The notes under the pieces were generated by a model. That model had not been told where the DNA came from and searched no databases. It worked only from the letters and a program-made list of their open reading frames with translations. Both the position numbers and the translations under genes were made by a program. From contig NZ_CP102930.1 of assembly GCF_025558485.1 (NCBI RefSeq), positions 2,852,001 to 2,916,000 on the forward strand: a stretch of 64,000 nt of DNA, written 5' to 3'. Of this stretch, positions 33,638 to 42,397 are shown piece after piece; position 1 is the first letter of the stretch; each line of letters starts with the position of its first letter. This DNA comes from Bdellovibrio bacteriovorus. Lineage in GTDB: Bacteria; Bdellovibrionota; Bdellovibrionia; Bdellovibrionales; Bdellovibrionaceae.

Positions 33638-34945
33638 CTATTTTTTTACAGCCACAGCTGGTGCGGCGACAGCTACCAGGTAAGATTTCGCGTCAAATGG
33701 CAGAGGCAATTGCTCTGTGTAGCTGATCTTTTTTGCTCCACCGTTGGAGTTGATCAACTGAGCCACTTTGTTTTTGATCTGCTGACTTGCCACACCCCAG
33801 TCAGAACGGCTTTTATCCTGATCCGTGTGCATAAGAACTGCGAAGTAGATTTCACCGTTCTTGGTGGAAATGCTTCCCGCCAGAGTTTTAGCTTTGTTCA
33901 CGCTGCCTGTTTTTGCAATTGTGGAAGCGGACATAACGCCACCGTAGTTTTTCACAGTGGAATCACGATCTTTACCGGCAACTGCCATCACATCACTCAG
34001 ATCATAACCTTTAGAGGATAGATTTTTATCCAGACGGTAAAGAACCTTCACCATCATTTCGCAAGTGGCTTCATTGTAAACCGGCTTGGCCACGGAACCT
34101 TCGTTGTTGCCGGAACCGTTATAGAAAACGATGTCTTCATCGCTGGCCGCCAGAGTTGTTTTTACGTATTGTTCAAACTTTTCTGTGCCGCCCAGGTTCC
34201 AGAACATGGTGTCAGCAAGATAGTTATTGGACTGGTTGTTCATTCTTTTCAGAATGGAACGCAGAGGTGCGGATCTTAGAAGAACAGTTTTTGTTTGAAC
34301 GTCTTTTTTGAAGGTGGCTTTCGGAACATAAGCGACGTTACGGATGCTCAGGCTTGGCAAAGCCTCCATTTTTACACCAATACGAGCCGCTTTATTTTTC
34401 AAAGTCTGATACATAAGAGGGTGAATGGCGGTGCCCAGAGCATTGATGATCGTGCTGCGAACAACAGAAGTTTGTTCTTCCACAGTTTCGTATTTAGGTG
34501 TGGTGCCGGCAATCAAAGGTTTTTCCTCGGCCTTCCAGGTCAGAAGGAAGTTTTCATCAAAGGTCAGCTTTTCAATTTTCTTGATCTTCATGCGGTTCAG
34601 TTCGGAAATCATGAAGTAGCTGAGGTTACGACCAAAGATCGGATCACGGCTGCCTTCAATATGAAGATCCACAGCGCCATTGGCAGTCGGGGTGATATGG
34701 AGTTTGGTTGTATAGCGATAGTCAGGCCCAAGACGATCGATAGCCCAAAGGGTGGTTACGACTTTTGAAATCGATGCCAGTGGGAATTTATCATCTTTGC
34801 TCTTGTCACCTTGAACCACGCCTTGAGTTGAGTTCGCGGCCATATGGCACATCGAATTCAAATAGACCTTGGCAGATGCCGCGGAGCTAATAAGGAGTGT
34901 ACCAACAGAAACGTGCAGTATTTTTTTGGTTAGACCTGTAAACAT
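33638..34945 (-). CDS. dacB: D-alanyl-D-alanine carboxypeptidase/endopeptidase, PBP4 type (S13)
   Basis: Trims peptidoglycan peptides in the periplasm. 435 residues from ATG 34945 (SD AGGAGAGG six bases upstream; the open frame starts at TTG six bases earlier). Signal peptide to about residue 25. The three penicillin-binding motifs are present: SxxK in LASISKVVTTLWA, SxN in SNNYLADTMFW, and KTG in AKTGSVNKAKTLAG. The region between motifs 1 and 2 is the extra S13 domain. A short N-terminal Cys after the signal is also present (SMCHMA). In a predator, PBP4 enzymes can act on prey wall (family knowledge in Bdellovibrio; role here inferred). Confidence 0.9.
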   Translation of the reverse strand: MFTGLTKKILHVSVGTLLISSAASAKVYLNSMCHMAANSTQGVVQGDKSKDDKFPLASISKVVTTLWAIDRLGPDYRYTTKLHITPTANGAVDLHIEGSRDPIFGRNLSYFMISELNRMKIKKIEKLTFDENFLLTWKAEEKPLIAGTTPKYETVEEQTSVVRSTIINALGTAIHPLMYQTLKNKAARIGVKMEALPSLSIRNVAYVPKATFKKDVQTKTVLLRSAPLRSILKRMNNQSNNYLADTMFWNLGGTEKFEQYVKTTLAASDEDIVFYNGSGNNEGSVAKPVYNEATCEMMVKVLYRLDKNLSSKGYDLSDVMAVAGKDRDSTVKNYGGVMSASTIAKTGSVNKAKTLAGSISTKNGEIYFAVLMHTDQDKSRSDWGVASQQIKNKVAQLINSNGGAKKISYTEQLPLPFDAKSYLVAVAAPAVAVKK

Positions 34946-35023
34946 CAACAACCTCTCCTTTGAGACACTCGGGCTATTTCACAATCCGTACCAACATGAG
35001 ACCCTTGCTCAGCCACCTCAGGA

Positions 35024-35080
35024 TCAAGCGGGATGTCCATCCCGTTGACGGAGGTGCCCCAATTTGTCGGCACCTTGGGG
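35024..35080 (-). other. Stacked and mutually exclusive hairpins
   Basis: CGGGATG (35029-35035) pairs with CATCCCG (35038-35044), extended by TCAA/TTGA with a bulged G. Next to it AGGTGCC (35052-35058) pairs with GGCACCT (35069-35075), while CCCCAA (35057-35062) could instead pair with TTGGGG (35075-35080). The element lies directly after the stop of 35082-35996 and upstream of dacB. No T-run is present, so it is not a standard terminator. Confidence 0.5.
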
Positions 35081-35081
35081 G

Positions 35082-35996
35082 CTATTTGGAACACCCGTGC
35101 AGGGCTCCTAAAGCCTGATGAAGGCTTTGCTCTGACTTATATATAGATAGAGCGTTTTGAACCTTTTCAGCATAAGCCCCCGCGTTCTGATTCACACGAA
35201 TCAGGCTGATCAGCTTTTGCGCTTCCAGCGAGGCCGTTTTTTCCGGAGCAGTCAGAGTGACAGCAGGATAGGCCTGTTTGACATCGGCCATTTCCACAGA
35301 ACTGAACTCGGGTAGTTGGGGGTCCGTTCCAATATAGACGAATGCGGTTTGCAGGGAGTCTTCGCCACAGACGGCATCCAGATCAGAGCGCCAGATGTAT
35401 TCGGCCATCATAATGTTTTCTGCCTTCAGGGTCTTTTGCAGCAGCAGGCGGAAACGGGCGTTTTCCGGTTGCAGAATCATATTCAGGGTCATCTCGGAAA
35501 TACGCATGGAATCAGGTATTCCGTAATCAGCATCGGCCGTCAGGTGATGTTCGTCATAGATAGCTTTGACCGTGTCGGCCTGAAGGTAAATCCCCCGGGC
35601 CAGATTGATGTAGAAGGTGGAGGGCTTGACCTTGAATTCGATCAGCATCTTTCCATAGCTTTCAGAAATACTGGGATCAATCGCCAAATACAGGCCTTCT
35701 CCGGCAAACAATCCCTTAGAGCCGGAGGCGGGTGTCCAGAACTTGGCCGTCGCATAAGAAATGCGGTCCTGCATGATCTTTCTTCTTCCCGCTGGAGAGT
35801 TCATCAAAGACTGCGTGGCGCTGTCCTCTTCGCGGTAAATATCGAAATAATGGTACAGGCGTTGTTCCTGTCCGAATTGCATCTTGGCGGCGCGCAGATC
35901 CCGGGCCAGCAGGGCTTCGGCAGAAGCCGCCAGAGCACTGGTGGCAAAGGTCAAACTGAGAACCGCGAAGGCCAGGGATTTTCCGATCTTAATCAT
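35082..35996 (-). CDS. Secreted protein of unknown function
   Basis: 304 residues from ATG 35996; a GTG four codons upstream (36008) is possible but its AAGAGAG would be too close. Signal peptide MIKIGKSLAFAVLSLTFATSALA. The mature part is mixed alpha/beta with the segments LYHYFDIYREED, GSKGLFAGEGLYLAIDPSIS, KVKPSTFYINLARGIY, and a Cys in DAVCGEDSLQT; another Cys is near the C-terminus. The pattern GLYLAxDP with a preceding Tyr-His recalls ADP-ribosyltransferase-like or RES-like folds, but I cannot support that assignment. It may share a transcript with dacB. Confidence 0.65.
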   Translation of the reverse strand: MIKIGKSLAFAVLSLTFATSALAASAEALLARDLRAAKMQFGQEQRLYHYFDIYREEDSATQSLMNSPAGRRKIMQDRISYATAKFWTPASGSKGLFAGEGLYLAIDPSISESYGKMLIEFKVKPSTFYINLARGIYLQADTVKAIYDEHHLTADADYGIPDSMRISEMTLNMILQPENARFRLLLQKTLKAENIMMAEYIWRSDLDAVCGEDSLQTAFVYIGTDPQLPEFSSVEMADVKQAYPAVTLTAPEKTASLEAQKLISLIRVNQNAGAYAEKVQNALSIYKSEQSLHQALGALHGCSK

Positions 35997-36095
35997 AGTC
36001 AGGCTCACTCTCTTAATAAGGGCCTAAGATTGCAAATAGCAGACCGGGCCGGGGCTGGCGGGAGTTGTCTCGGAATGAGATAGTGATATAGTGCG

Positions 36096-36458
36096 ATGAT
36101 TATGATTTTAGCTCTGTTGATTCTACTTTCCTTTCAGCTTCTGGGTGAGGCCGTGGTGGCAGCCCTGAATCTTTTTATTCCGGGGCCGGTTTTGGGCATG
36201 GTGTTCTTTTTTGTCGCTTTGGTTTTAAAGCCGGCATTGAAAGACAAGGTGGAAACACTCAGCCGATCCATCACCGCGCATCTGGCTTTATTCTTTGTTC
36301 CCGCCGGAGTCGGGGTCATAGAGTACTTTGATCTGTTCGGGCGCTATGGCGTGGCCATGGTGGTGACTATTTTACTGAGCACTGTGATTACATTGGGAGT
36401 GACCGCGCTGATCTTCCATCAATTGATGAAGGTCAGCTCTAAAGGAGACCCGGTATGA
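36096..36458 (+). CDS. lrgA: CidA/LrgA family holin-like membrane protein
   Basis: 120 residues with four predicted transmembrane helices (about 3-22, 28-46, 58-76, 85-108). The family pattern is clear: IPGPVLGMVFFF in helix 2 and LALFFVPAGVGVIEY in helix 3. The LrgA/CidA proteins form small pores and pair with LrgB; roles in autolysis and in organic acid (pyruvate/glycolate) export are described in other bacteria. Overlaps lrgB by 4 nt (ATGA). Confidence 0.88.
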   Translation: MIMILALLILLSFQLLGEAVVAALNLFIPGPVLGMVFFFVALVLKPALKDKVETLSRSITAHLALFFVPAGVGVIEYFDLFGRYGVAMVVTILLSTVITLGVTALIFHQLMKVSSKGDPV

Positions 36459-37135
36459 TCGAACTTGCCGCTCTGATCGTGACATTGGGATTTTATCTGG
36501 CTGCCCGTCGCTTGAGTTCCTGGGGGAAGGATCATCCGTTGTTGAGTCCTCCTGTTCTGACCATGCTGGCAGTTGTGGTGGTTTTGCTGATTTGTAAAAT
36601 TCCCTACAAGGAATATTTTCAGTCAGTGCGTCCCATTCATTTTATGCTGGGACCGGCGACCGTTTCGTTGGCGCTGCCTTTGTATAATCAGTTGGAAAAG
36701 TTAAAAAAAGTTCTGGCTCCGCTGACCGTGGCCTTGGTGATTGGTTCAACAGTGGGGATTTTAAGCGCGGTGTTCTTTGGCGTTCTTTTTGGGCTTCCGC
36801 ATGAGGTTTTGCTGGCTCTGACGCCGAAGTCGGTGACGACCCCAATTGCCATGGGTATTGCAGAAAAAATCGGAGGTGCGCCCTCTTTAGCCACGGTGTT
36901 TGTGATGATCACTGGAATTGCCGGAGCCATCATCGCGACAACTGTGATGAAGCTGGTGCGTGTGCAGGACCCGGTGGTCAAAGGTTTTGCCATGGGACTT
37001 GCGGCCCATGGTTTGGGGACGGTGCGAGCCTTTCAAATCGGAGAAATAGCTGGAGCTTTTGCCGGCCTTGCGATGGCGCTAAATGGTTTGATGACCGCCA
37101 TTCTGGTGCCGCTGCTTTTGTCTTTTATTCCTTAA
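36455..37135 (+). CDS. lrgB: CidB/LrgB family membrane protein
   Basis: 226 residues, six to seven transmembrane helices. The diagnostic block LTPKSVTTPIAMGIAEKIGG lies near 125-145, followed by AAHGLGTVRAFQIGE. Works with LrgA. Its TAA stop overlaps the stop of convergent hemH by 4 bp (a shared TTAA palindrome), with no terminator between them. Confidence 0.9.
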   Translation: MIELAALIVTLGFYLAARRLSSWGKDHPLLSPPVLTMLAVVVVLLICKIPYKEYFQSVRPIHFMLGPATVSLALPLYNQLEKLKKVLAPLTVALVIGSTVGILSAVFFGVLFGLPHEVLLALTPKSVTTPIAMGIAEKIGGAPSLATVFVMITGIAGAIIATTVMKLVRVQDPVVKGFAMGLAAHGLGTVRAFQIGEIAGAFAGLAMALNGLMTAILVPLLLSFIP

Positions 37136-38154
37136 GGGGACTTTGCCGGCAGGTTTTGCACCAGTTTGGCAAAACCCTGAACCCAGTGCGGATTTTCATT
37201 CACACAAGGGACCAGATAATAGTTTTCCCCGCCAAATTCATGGAAGGTCTCTTGACCGCCGATACCGATTTCTTCCAAAGTCTCGATGCAATCTGCGACA
37301 AAAGAAGGGCAGATCACAGCGATATTCTTTTTACCTGTCTGCGCCAGAACTTCCAAAATGTGATCTGTGGCGGGCTTCAGCCATTCGGCACGCCCCAGAC
37401 GGGATTGGAATGAAACACTCCAATGGCTGGGTAGCAGATTCAGGGATTCTGCGATCTTGGTGGCAGTGGCAAAACACTGCGCGCGATAGCAGTTCTTGGC
37501 ACAGGCATTCTTCTGAAAACAACAGTCCTCTGTGACTAGACAGCCTTCGATCTTGCGAATATGGCTTTCCGGCAGTCCATGGAAAGAAAACAGATAGTGA
37601 TCCACTTTCTTATCCTGCAAGGATTCCCGGGCGATCTCGATGGAAGGCTCAATGAAAGCAGGCTGATCGAAGAATGCGGGCAGCTTACGCAAAGGAATTT
37701 GAATGTTTTGGTCTTTCACCAGCTCATCAACCAGATTGAAGGAACTGCCATTGGTGGCTTCGGCATACTGCGGGAACATCGGGGCCACGATGATTTCATC
37801 AACCTTGGCATCGACTAGTTCCTGCAAAGCGGTTTCCACGGAAGGTTCGCTGTAGCGCAGACCGACTTTTACGACGTAGTCATCGCCCAGATATTTTTTT
37901 AGCTCATCAGAAAATCGGCGCGTGTAAACGGCAATCGGAGAGCCCTCATCCATCCAGACTTTTTTGTAGTTTTCAGCGGAAAAAGGCGCCCGGCGAGGCA
38001 CGATAAGCAGATTCACCAAAGGCCAGCGCAACAAAAAAGGAAGATTGATCACTTCCTTATCCATTAAAAAGGCGGTGAGGTATTTCTTCACATCCGCGAC
38101 CTCGTAAGAACGGGGACTTCCGATATTGATCAGTAAAAGACCTTTTTTACTCAT
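37132..38154 (-). CDS. hemH: Ferrochelatase (probable iron-sulphur type)
   Basis: Inserts Fe2+ into protoporphyrin IX, the final haem step. 340 residues from ATG 38154 (MSKKGLLLINIGSP; the longer frame adds 11 residues that lie in hemY). FSFHGLPESH carries the catalytic His; SFQSRLGRAEWLKPAT and CPSFVADCIETLEEI are standard. Between them are six Cys in 23 residues (CLVTEDCCF...CAKNCYRAQC), absent from the E. coli enzyme. Some bacterial ferrochelatases hold a [2Fe-2S] cluster; that is inferred here. The start overlaps hemY by 8 nt. Last gene of the hem operon. Confidence 0.92.
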   Translation of the reverse strand: MSKKGLLLINIGSPRSYEVADVKKYLTAFLMDKEVINLPFLLRWPLVNLLIVPRRAPFSAENYKKVWMDEGSPIAVYTRRFSDELKKYLGDDYVVKVGLRYSEPSVETALQELVDAKVDEIIVAPMFPQYAEATNGSSFNLVDELVKDQNIQIPLRKLPAFFDQPAFIEPSIEIARESLQDKKVDHYLFSFHGLPESHIRKIEGCLVTEDCCFQKNACAKNCYRAQCFATATKIAESLNLLPSHWSVSFQSRLGRAEWLKPATDHILEVLAQTGKKNIAVICPSFVADCIETLEEIGIGGQETFHEFGGENYYLVPCVNENPHWVQGFAKLVQNLPAKSP

Positions 38155-39364
38155 GTTGACTCGCGATTTTTTCGGCAATGAGATCACTGCGTTCCAGAAT
38201 TTTGCTTAGTCCGATCCCGCTCAGATAATTCCCGTGCAGGTGCAGATCTTTGGGAAGCTCCACCTCTTGAAGGTCGGCCAGGGATTCTTCCAGTTGCAGA
38301 TTGTAATAGGGAAGGGCCTTCTTCCAACGGTTGATACGATAATCCAACAAGCTGTCTTTTTGCCCCAGAATACGGAAGCGTTCTTCGGCAATCAGTTTCA
38401 ATAATTCCGTATCGCTCAGATCCAGAAGTTGTTCTTCCTTGGACCCGCCCAAAATCCACGTTTCATTGTAGGTTTTGTCACGGTCTTTAAAGATATAGGA
38501 ATTCATCAGAACTCCCAGGGCTTTCAGATCAAATCCTCGTGGGATCAGACAGCCAAAACCTTTGAACTTGTCCTGAGCTTTGGCAAAGAACAAGGTCACA
38601 CTCATCAAAGAGGACATTTGAATACGCGAAAGAACTTGAGCAATGCTGGGATAACGAACCCGGGTCAGTTCGGCAGCGGCTTTAGCAGAAGTGGCCACCA
38701 CGACAGGGCCTTGCAGATCTTCCAGTTTTATTTGGGCATTCAGATGAATTTTTACGCCCAATTCATGAAGACGTTGTTCCAGATGATTCACCAGATCCTG
38801 CATTCCGCCGGGACCTGTCAGTAAGCCTTTGTATTTCCCTTTTTTTGTCTGGGAAAAAATCGGTCCCAGAATCAGGCTGGCACTAAGATTGGTGATCTCA
38901 TTGCCATAGATTCCCTGCATGGCGGGCCCCAAAATAAAACGAGTCGGAATTTTTCCCAAATGACGCTCGCCCCAGGTTTGCAGGGTTTCTCCGGCTTGGG
39001 GTTTGAAGCCTTTTTTTCCCCGAAGCAGAATTTGTGGAACCACGCGGGCAATGGTCACAACCGTTTCCATGAAACTCAAAGGCCATGCTTTGGGTATGCC
39101 CCGAAACAGAAATCTTTTTTTGGATGAATCCAAGGGCAGGCTGGGAGTGATACCCAGTTCTTGAAACAATTGCTCAGCTTTTTCCGTGCGGATCAGGGCA
39201 TTAGCTGCGCGTTCCGCAATGCCGTGTTCGGTTTGATCGGTGCCCAATAGGCCACCGACCCGGTTTCCGGTTTCATAGAGTTCAACTTGAAAGCCTTTTT
39301 GGGCAAGCCTCAGCGAAACTGTCAGTCCCGCAAAGCCCGCACCGATTACGTGCACTGTTCTCAT
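38147..39364 (-). CDS. hemY: Protoporphyrinogen oxidase, HemY-type flavoprotein
   Basis: Oxidises protoporphyrinogen IX to protoporphyrin IX with FAD and oxygen. 405 residues, about 50 shorter than typical HemY. N-terminal GAGFAGLTVSLRLAQ Rossmann motif, then YETGNRVGGLLGT; RFILGPAMQGIYGNE and the C-terminal HGNYLSGIGLSKILERSDLIAEKI FAD segment are the family pattern. Flanked by hemN (4-nt overlap) and hemH (8-nt overlap), which supports the specific assignment over other amine oxidases. In Leptospira the equivalent gene is called hemG. Confidence 0.88.
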   Translation of the reverse strand: MRTVHVIGAGFAGLTVSLRLAQKGFQVELYETGNRVGGLLGTDQTEHGIAERAANALIRTEKAEQLFQELGITPSLPLDSSKKRFLFRGIPKAWPLSFMETVVTIARVVPQILLRGKKGFKPQAGETLQTWGERHLGKIPTRFILGPAMQGIYGNEITNLSASLILGPIFSQTKKGKYKGLLTGPGGMQDLVNHLEQRLHELGVKIHLNAQIKLEDLQGPVVVATSAKAAAELTRVRYPSIAQVLSRIQMSSLMSVTLFFAKAQDKFKGFGCLIPRGFDLKALGVLMNSYIFKDRDKTYNETWILGGSKEEQLLDLSDTELLKLIAEERFRILGQKDSLLDYRINRWKKALPYYNLQLEESLADLQEVELPKDLHLHGNYLSGIGLSKILERSDLIAEKIASQHE

Positions 39365-40710
39365 ATGGATTGAGAGAAAATTTTCGTCTGAGGTTGTTTG
39401 CTTTTCAAGCGTTCATCGAAAAAGACACAGGCGTTGCGCAGGAAGGGACGCCCCTCCTCTTTAACAACCAGTTTGTGATCTTTGACTTCCACCAGAGCAT
39501 CTTTGATCATTTCCGCCAAGAACTCCTGGGATTTGCTTTCCTGTTCTGCATTGATGAATGACACCTCGAAGTTTGTCATCAGTTGCAGGATCTGTTCACG
39601 GCGGACCTTGTCTTCGTCAGTCAGAATGTGACCGCGCAAAGTTGGCAGACGCCCGTCGTTTAAAGCGGCTTCGTACAAAGGCAGAACCTTTTCATTTTGA
39701 TGGAAGCTGTACGGAGTTTCAGAAATGGAAGAAACCCCCATGCCCAAAAGCACATCCGTGCGCTGATCGGTGTAACCCATAAAGTTACGGTGCAAACGCT
39801 TTTCGTTCATGGCGATGCACAGATTGTCTGTCGGAAGAGCAAAGTGATCCATGCCCACTTCCACATAACCGCCATCCAGCAAAATACCGCGGGCGATTTC
39901 GTACAGCTCGCGCTTTTCAGCGGATTTCGGCAGATCTTCATCTTTAAACAGACGTTGAGCAGGTTTGATCCACGGCACCAGCGCAAAGCTGTATAAAGCA
40001 ATGCGGTCCGGTCTTAGAGCCACGGTCGCTTTTGCTGTTTCCGTGATGGATTCCGGAGTTTGTTTTGCCAGCCCATAAATCAAGTCAAAGTTCACAGAAG
40101 TGTAGCCCATGTCGCGGGCTTCCTGAGTCAGCTTCTGGGTGATTTCCAAAGGTTGAATACGATTCACCAGACGCTGAACTTCCGGGTTGAAGTCCTGAAC
40201 ACCCATGCTGACACGATTGAAGCCCAGCTCACGCAAAGCTTTCAATTGTTCAGCATTGGTTCTGCGAGGATCGACCTCGATGGAGCCTTCAAAGTCCTTC
40301 GCGTCGATTTTCACGCGGGACAGAATAGGCTTCAATAATTGAGTCAAAGCATCCGCAGACAGGAACGTCGGGGTTCCGCCACCCAAGTGGATGTGCTTCA
40401 ATGGTTTTTCCAAAAGCTCTGGAACCTGATCCAGATACAGTTGCCATTCTTTTAGCACCATATCCACATACGGTGTTTCACGTTTGTGGTCTTTGGTGAT
40501 GATGTTATTGCAACCACAGAAGGTGCAAAGGCTTTCGCAGAAGGGAATATGCAAATACAAGGACCAGCCGCCAGTGCCTTCTTTCAAAGTGGCGCGCAGA
40601 TGCTGCACCCACTGATCCGTGGTGGGATTGGTTTCCCAGTAAGGAACTGTCGGGTAGGAGGTGTAACGGGGTGCTGGGACATCGTACTTGGCTAAAAGAT
40701 CTTTCATCAT
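39361..40710 (-). CDS. hemN: Oxygen-independent coproporphyrinogen III oxidase
   Basis: Radical-SAM decarboxylase making protoporphyrinogen IX. 449 residues. YLHIPFCESLCTFCGCNN (about 52-69) has the CxxxCxxC cluster motif plus the fourth Cys typical of true HemN; RYTSYPT precedes it, and GGGTPTFLS, SIEVDPRRT, RVSMGVQDF and NFDLIYGLAKQT follow. No aerobic HemF is visible in the window, so this may serve under low oxygen with another enzyme elsewhere. Overlaps hemE and hemY by 4 nt each. Confidence 0.95.
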   Translation of the reverse strand: MMKDLLAKYDVPAPRYTSYPTVPYWETNPTTDQWVQHLRATLKEGTGGWSLYLHIPFCESLCTFCGCNNIITKDHKRETPYVDMVLKEWQLYLDQVPELLEKPLKHIHLGGGTPTFLSADALTQLLKPILSRVKIDAKDFEGSIEVDPRRTNAEQLKALRELGFNRVSMGVQDFNPEVQRLVNRIQPLEITQKLTQEARDMGYTSVNFDLIYGLAKQTPESITETAKATVALRPDRIALYSFALVPWIKPAQRLFKDEDLPKSAEKRELYEIARGILLDGGYVEVGMDHFALPTDNLCIAMNEKRLHRNFMGYTDQRTDVLLGMGVSSISETPYSFHQNEKVLPLYEAALNDGRLPTLRGHILTDEDKVRREQILQLMTNFEVSFINAEQESKSQEFLAEMIKDALVEVKDHKLVVKEEGRPFLRNACVFFDERLKSKQPQTKIFSQSI

Positions 40711-41726
40711 GACAACACCTCACGAACAGTATCCACGAACATCTTCACATGTTTTTCCGGGGTTTTTGGCAGGACACCGTGGCCCAGGCCACACACCCAG
40801 CCCGCACGTTGTTCGATACTCATGTCTTTCATGGGTTTCAGGAAAGTTTGAACGGCCTTCTTGAAATCGCCTTCTTCCATAAATAACAAACTTTGATCGA
40901 AGTTGCCCTGAACGAAGCCTTTGTTCTGAATATTGAAACATTCCGGAATATAGCAACGATGATCAAAGCCCTGACCGGCCCAAGGAAGGGCGCGGAAAGC
41001 ATCGTCAAAGAATACGGCCTGTGTGCCTTTGGAATAGTAACCAATCTTACCCGGATAATCCTGCGACAAGCGAGTCAGGACCGGCTGAATCCATTCTTTA
41101 AAGAACAAAGGCGACACTTCGCCCGCTGCGGTATCAAAGATCATCACCACTTCCACGCCGCCTTCCAGTTGCAGGCGGATATTTTCTTTCAAAAGCGGGT
41201 ACATCTTTTCCAGGAACTGCGGGAACATCGGCGCCAGATGCTTGGAATTGATCAAAGAACCGGCGTGAGAACCTTCCACCGCATAAACGAACAAGGTCCA
41301 AGGACCGCCAACAAAGCCAATCAAACTTTTGTTGGAAGGCAGCACTGCGCGAGTCGCTTGCACAGCCTCTTTTTGGAAGTGCATGAACTTCACAGCTTCT
41401 TCCACGCCGCCCAGTTTATTCATAGTTGTCGGATTTAGTTGGAAGCCCAGTCGTGGGCCGTGGTCTGTGTATTCCAAGCCCATACCCAAAGCTTCCAACG
41501 GGAACAGGATGTCACTGAACAAAATGGAAACGTCGAAATCAAATTCTGCGACAGGACCACGGGCAACTTCCGCCGCCAATTCCGGCTTTTTGCAAAGCTC
41601 GTCAAAAGAATGATTAGCGCGCATGCCCTGATAGTGTTTGTGATAACGTCCGGCCTGACGCATGAACCAGATTGGTGGAACAGCCTGAGGAGTTCTCTTA
41701 AGAGCGTTTTGGAATAATGGATTCAT
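40707..41726 (-). CDS. hemE: Uroporphyrinogen decarboxylase
   Basis: Removes four carboxyl groups to give coproporphyrinogen III. 339 residues from ATG 41726 (SD GAGGAGG six bases upstream; the in-frame seven codons before it are ignored). PIWFMRQAGRYHKHYQ with catalytic Arg residues, SILFSDILFPLEALGM with the catalytic Asp, GFVGGPWTLFVYAVEG, IFDTAAGEVSP and GLGHGVLPKTPEKHV are all present. Start overlaps the regulator gene's stop by 4 nt. Confidence 0.95.
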   Translation of the reverse strand: MNPLFQNALKRTPQAVPPIWFMRQAGRYHKHYQGMRANHSFDELCKKPELAAEVARGPVAEFDFDVSILFSDILFPLEALGMGLEYTDHGPRLGFQLNPTTMNKLGGVEEAVKFMHFQKEAVQATRAVLPSNKSLIGFVGGPWTLFVYAVEGSHAGSLINSKHLAPMFPQFLEKMYPLLKENIRLQLEGGVEVVMIFDTAAGEVSPLFFKEWIQPVLTRLSQDYPGKIGYYSKGTQAVFFDDAFRALPWAGQGFDHRCYIPECFNIQNKGFVQGNFDQSLLFMEEGDFKKAVQTFLKPMKDMSIEQRAGWVCGLGHGVLPKTPEKHVKMFVDTVREVLS

Positions 41727-42397
41727 GTTGCCTCCTCTGTGGACCACTGATAGCCAACCCCGCGAACGGAGCGAATGTGTTTTTCTCCGTCGTCGCCCAG
41801 AAGCTGGCGCAAGCGCACAATAATGTTGTCGATAGTTCGGTGACTGGGGTTTTTATCAACGCCCCAGATCTCATTCATAATTTCATCCCGGCTAAGCACG
41901 CGGGGTGACTTTTCAATCAAAAGTTGCAGGATCTTCAAATCAGTCACCGGCGGGTATTCGATCTGTCCGGTTTTTTTGGTGACTGACATCTGTGTGAAAT
42001 TCACGGTGCAGGTGTCCAGTTGCAATTCACGCGTCGGTGCATGAGCATCCAGAACGTGTTTCACACGGATCAAAAGCTCTTTCAGATGGAAAGGCTTGGG
42101 AATGTATTCCTCTGCCCCCAGTTCAAAACCTTTTAAGCGGGATTCTGCATCCGCCTGAGCCGTCAAAAATAAAAATAACATCGGGGAGGTCTGACGGATC
42201 TTTGCCGCCAGTTCAAAGCCGCTGCCATCAGGAAGACCGACATCCAGAATAGCCAGATCAAAATCCTTGGCTTTGGAAAAAAGAGACCAAGCTTCCGAAA
42301 GATTCTTGGCCCATGCGACCTCATAGTCTCGTTTCAGGCGCTCGTTCAGGGTTTCACCCAAAGAAATGTCGTCTTCGACCAAAAGGATTTTTCTCAT
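41723..42397 (-). CDS. OmpR/PhoB-family response regulator inside the hem operon (HemR-like)
   Basis: 224 residues. Receiver domain 1-118 with acidic pocket ED-D (8-10), phosphoacceptor Asp52 in AILDVGLPDGSG, Thr in LFLTAQAD and Lys in YIPKPFHL. Winged-helix domain 128-224 with ILQLLIEKSPRVLSRDEIMNEIWG, RTIDNIIVRLRQLLG and IRSVRGVGYQW. Overlaps the kinase gene by 4 nt and hemE by 4 nt, so it is made with the haem enzymes. Its location between hemL and hemE matches HemR of Leptospira, which controls the hem genes there; that function is inferred here, not shown. Confidence 0.9.
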   Translation of the reverse strand: MRKILLVEDDISLGETLNERLKRDYEVAWAKNLSEAWSLFSKAKDFDLAILDVGLPDGSGFELAAKIRQTSPMLFLFLTAQADAESRLKGFELGAEEYIPKPFHLKELLIRVKHVLDAHAPTRELQLDTCTVNFTQMSVTKKTGQIEYPPVTDLKILQLLIEKSPRVLSRDEIMNEIWGVDKNPSHRTIDNIIVRLRQLLGDDGEKHIRSVRGVGYQWSTEEAT

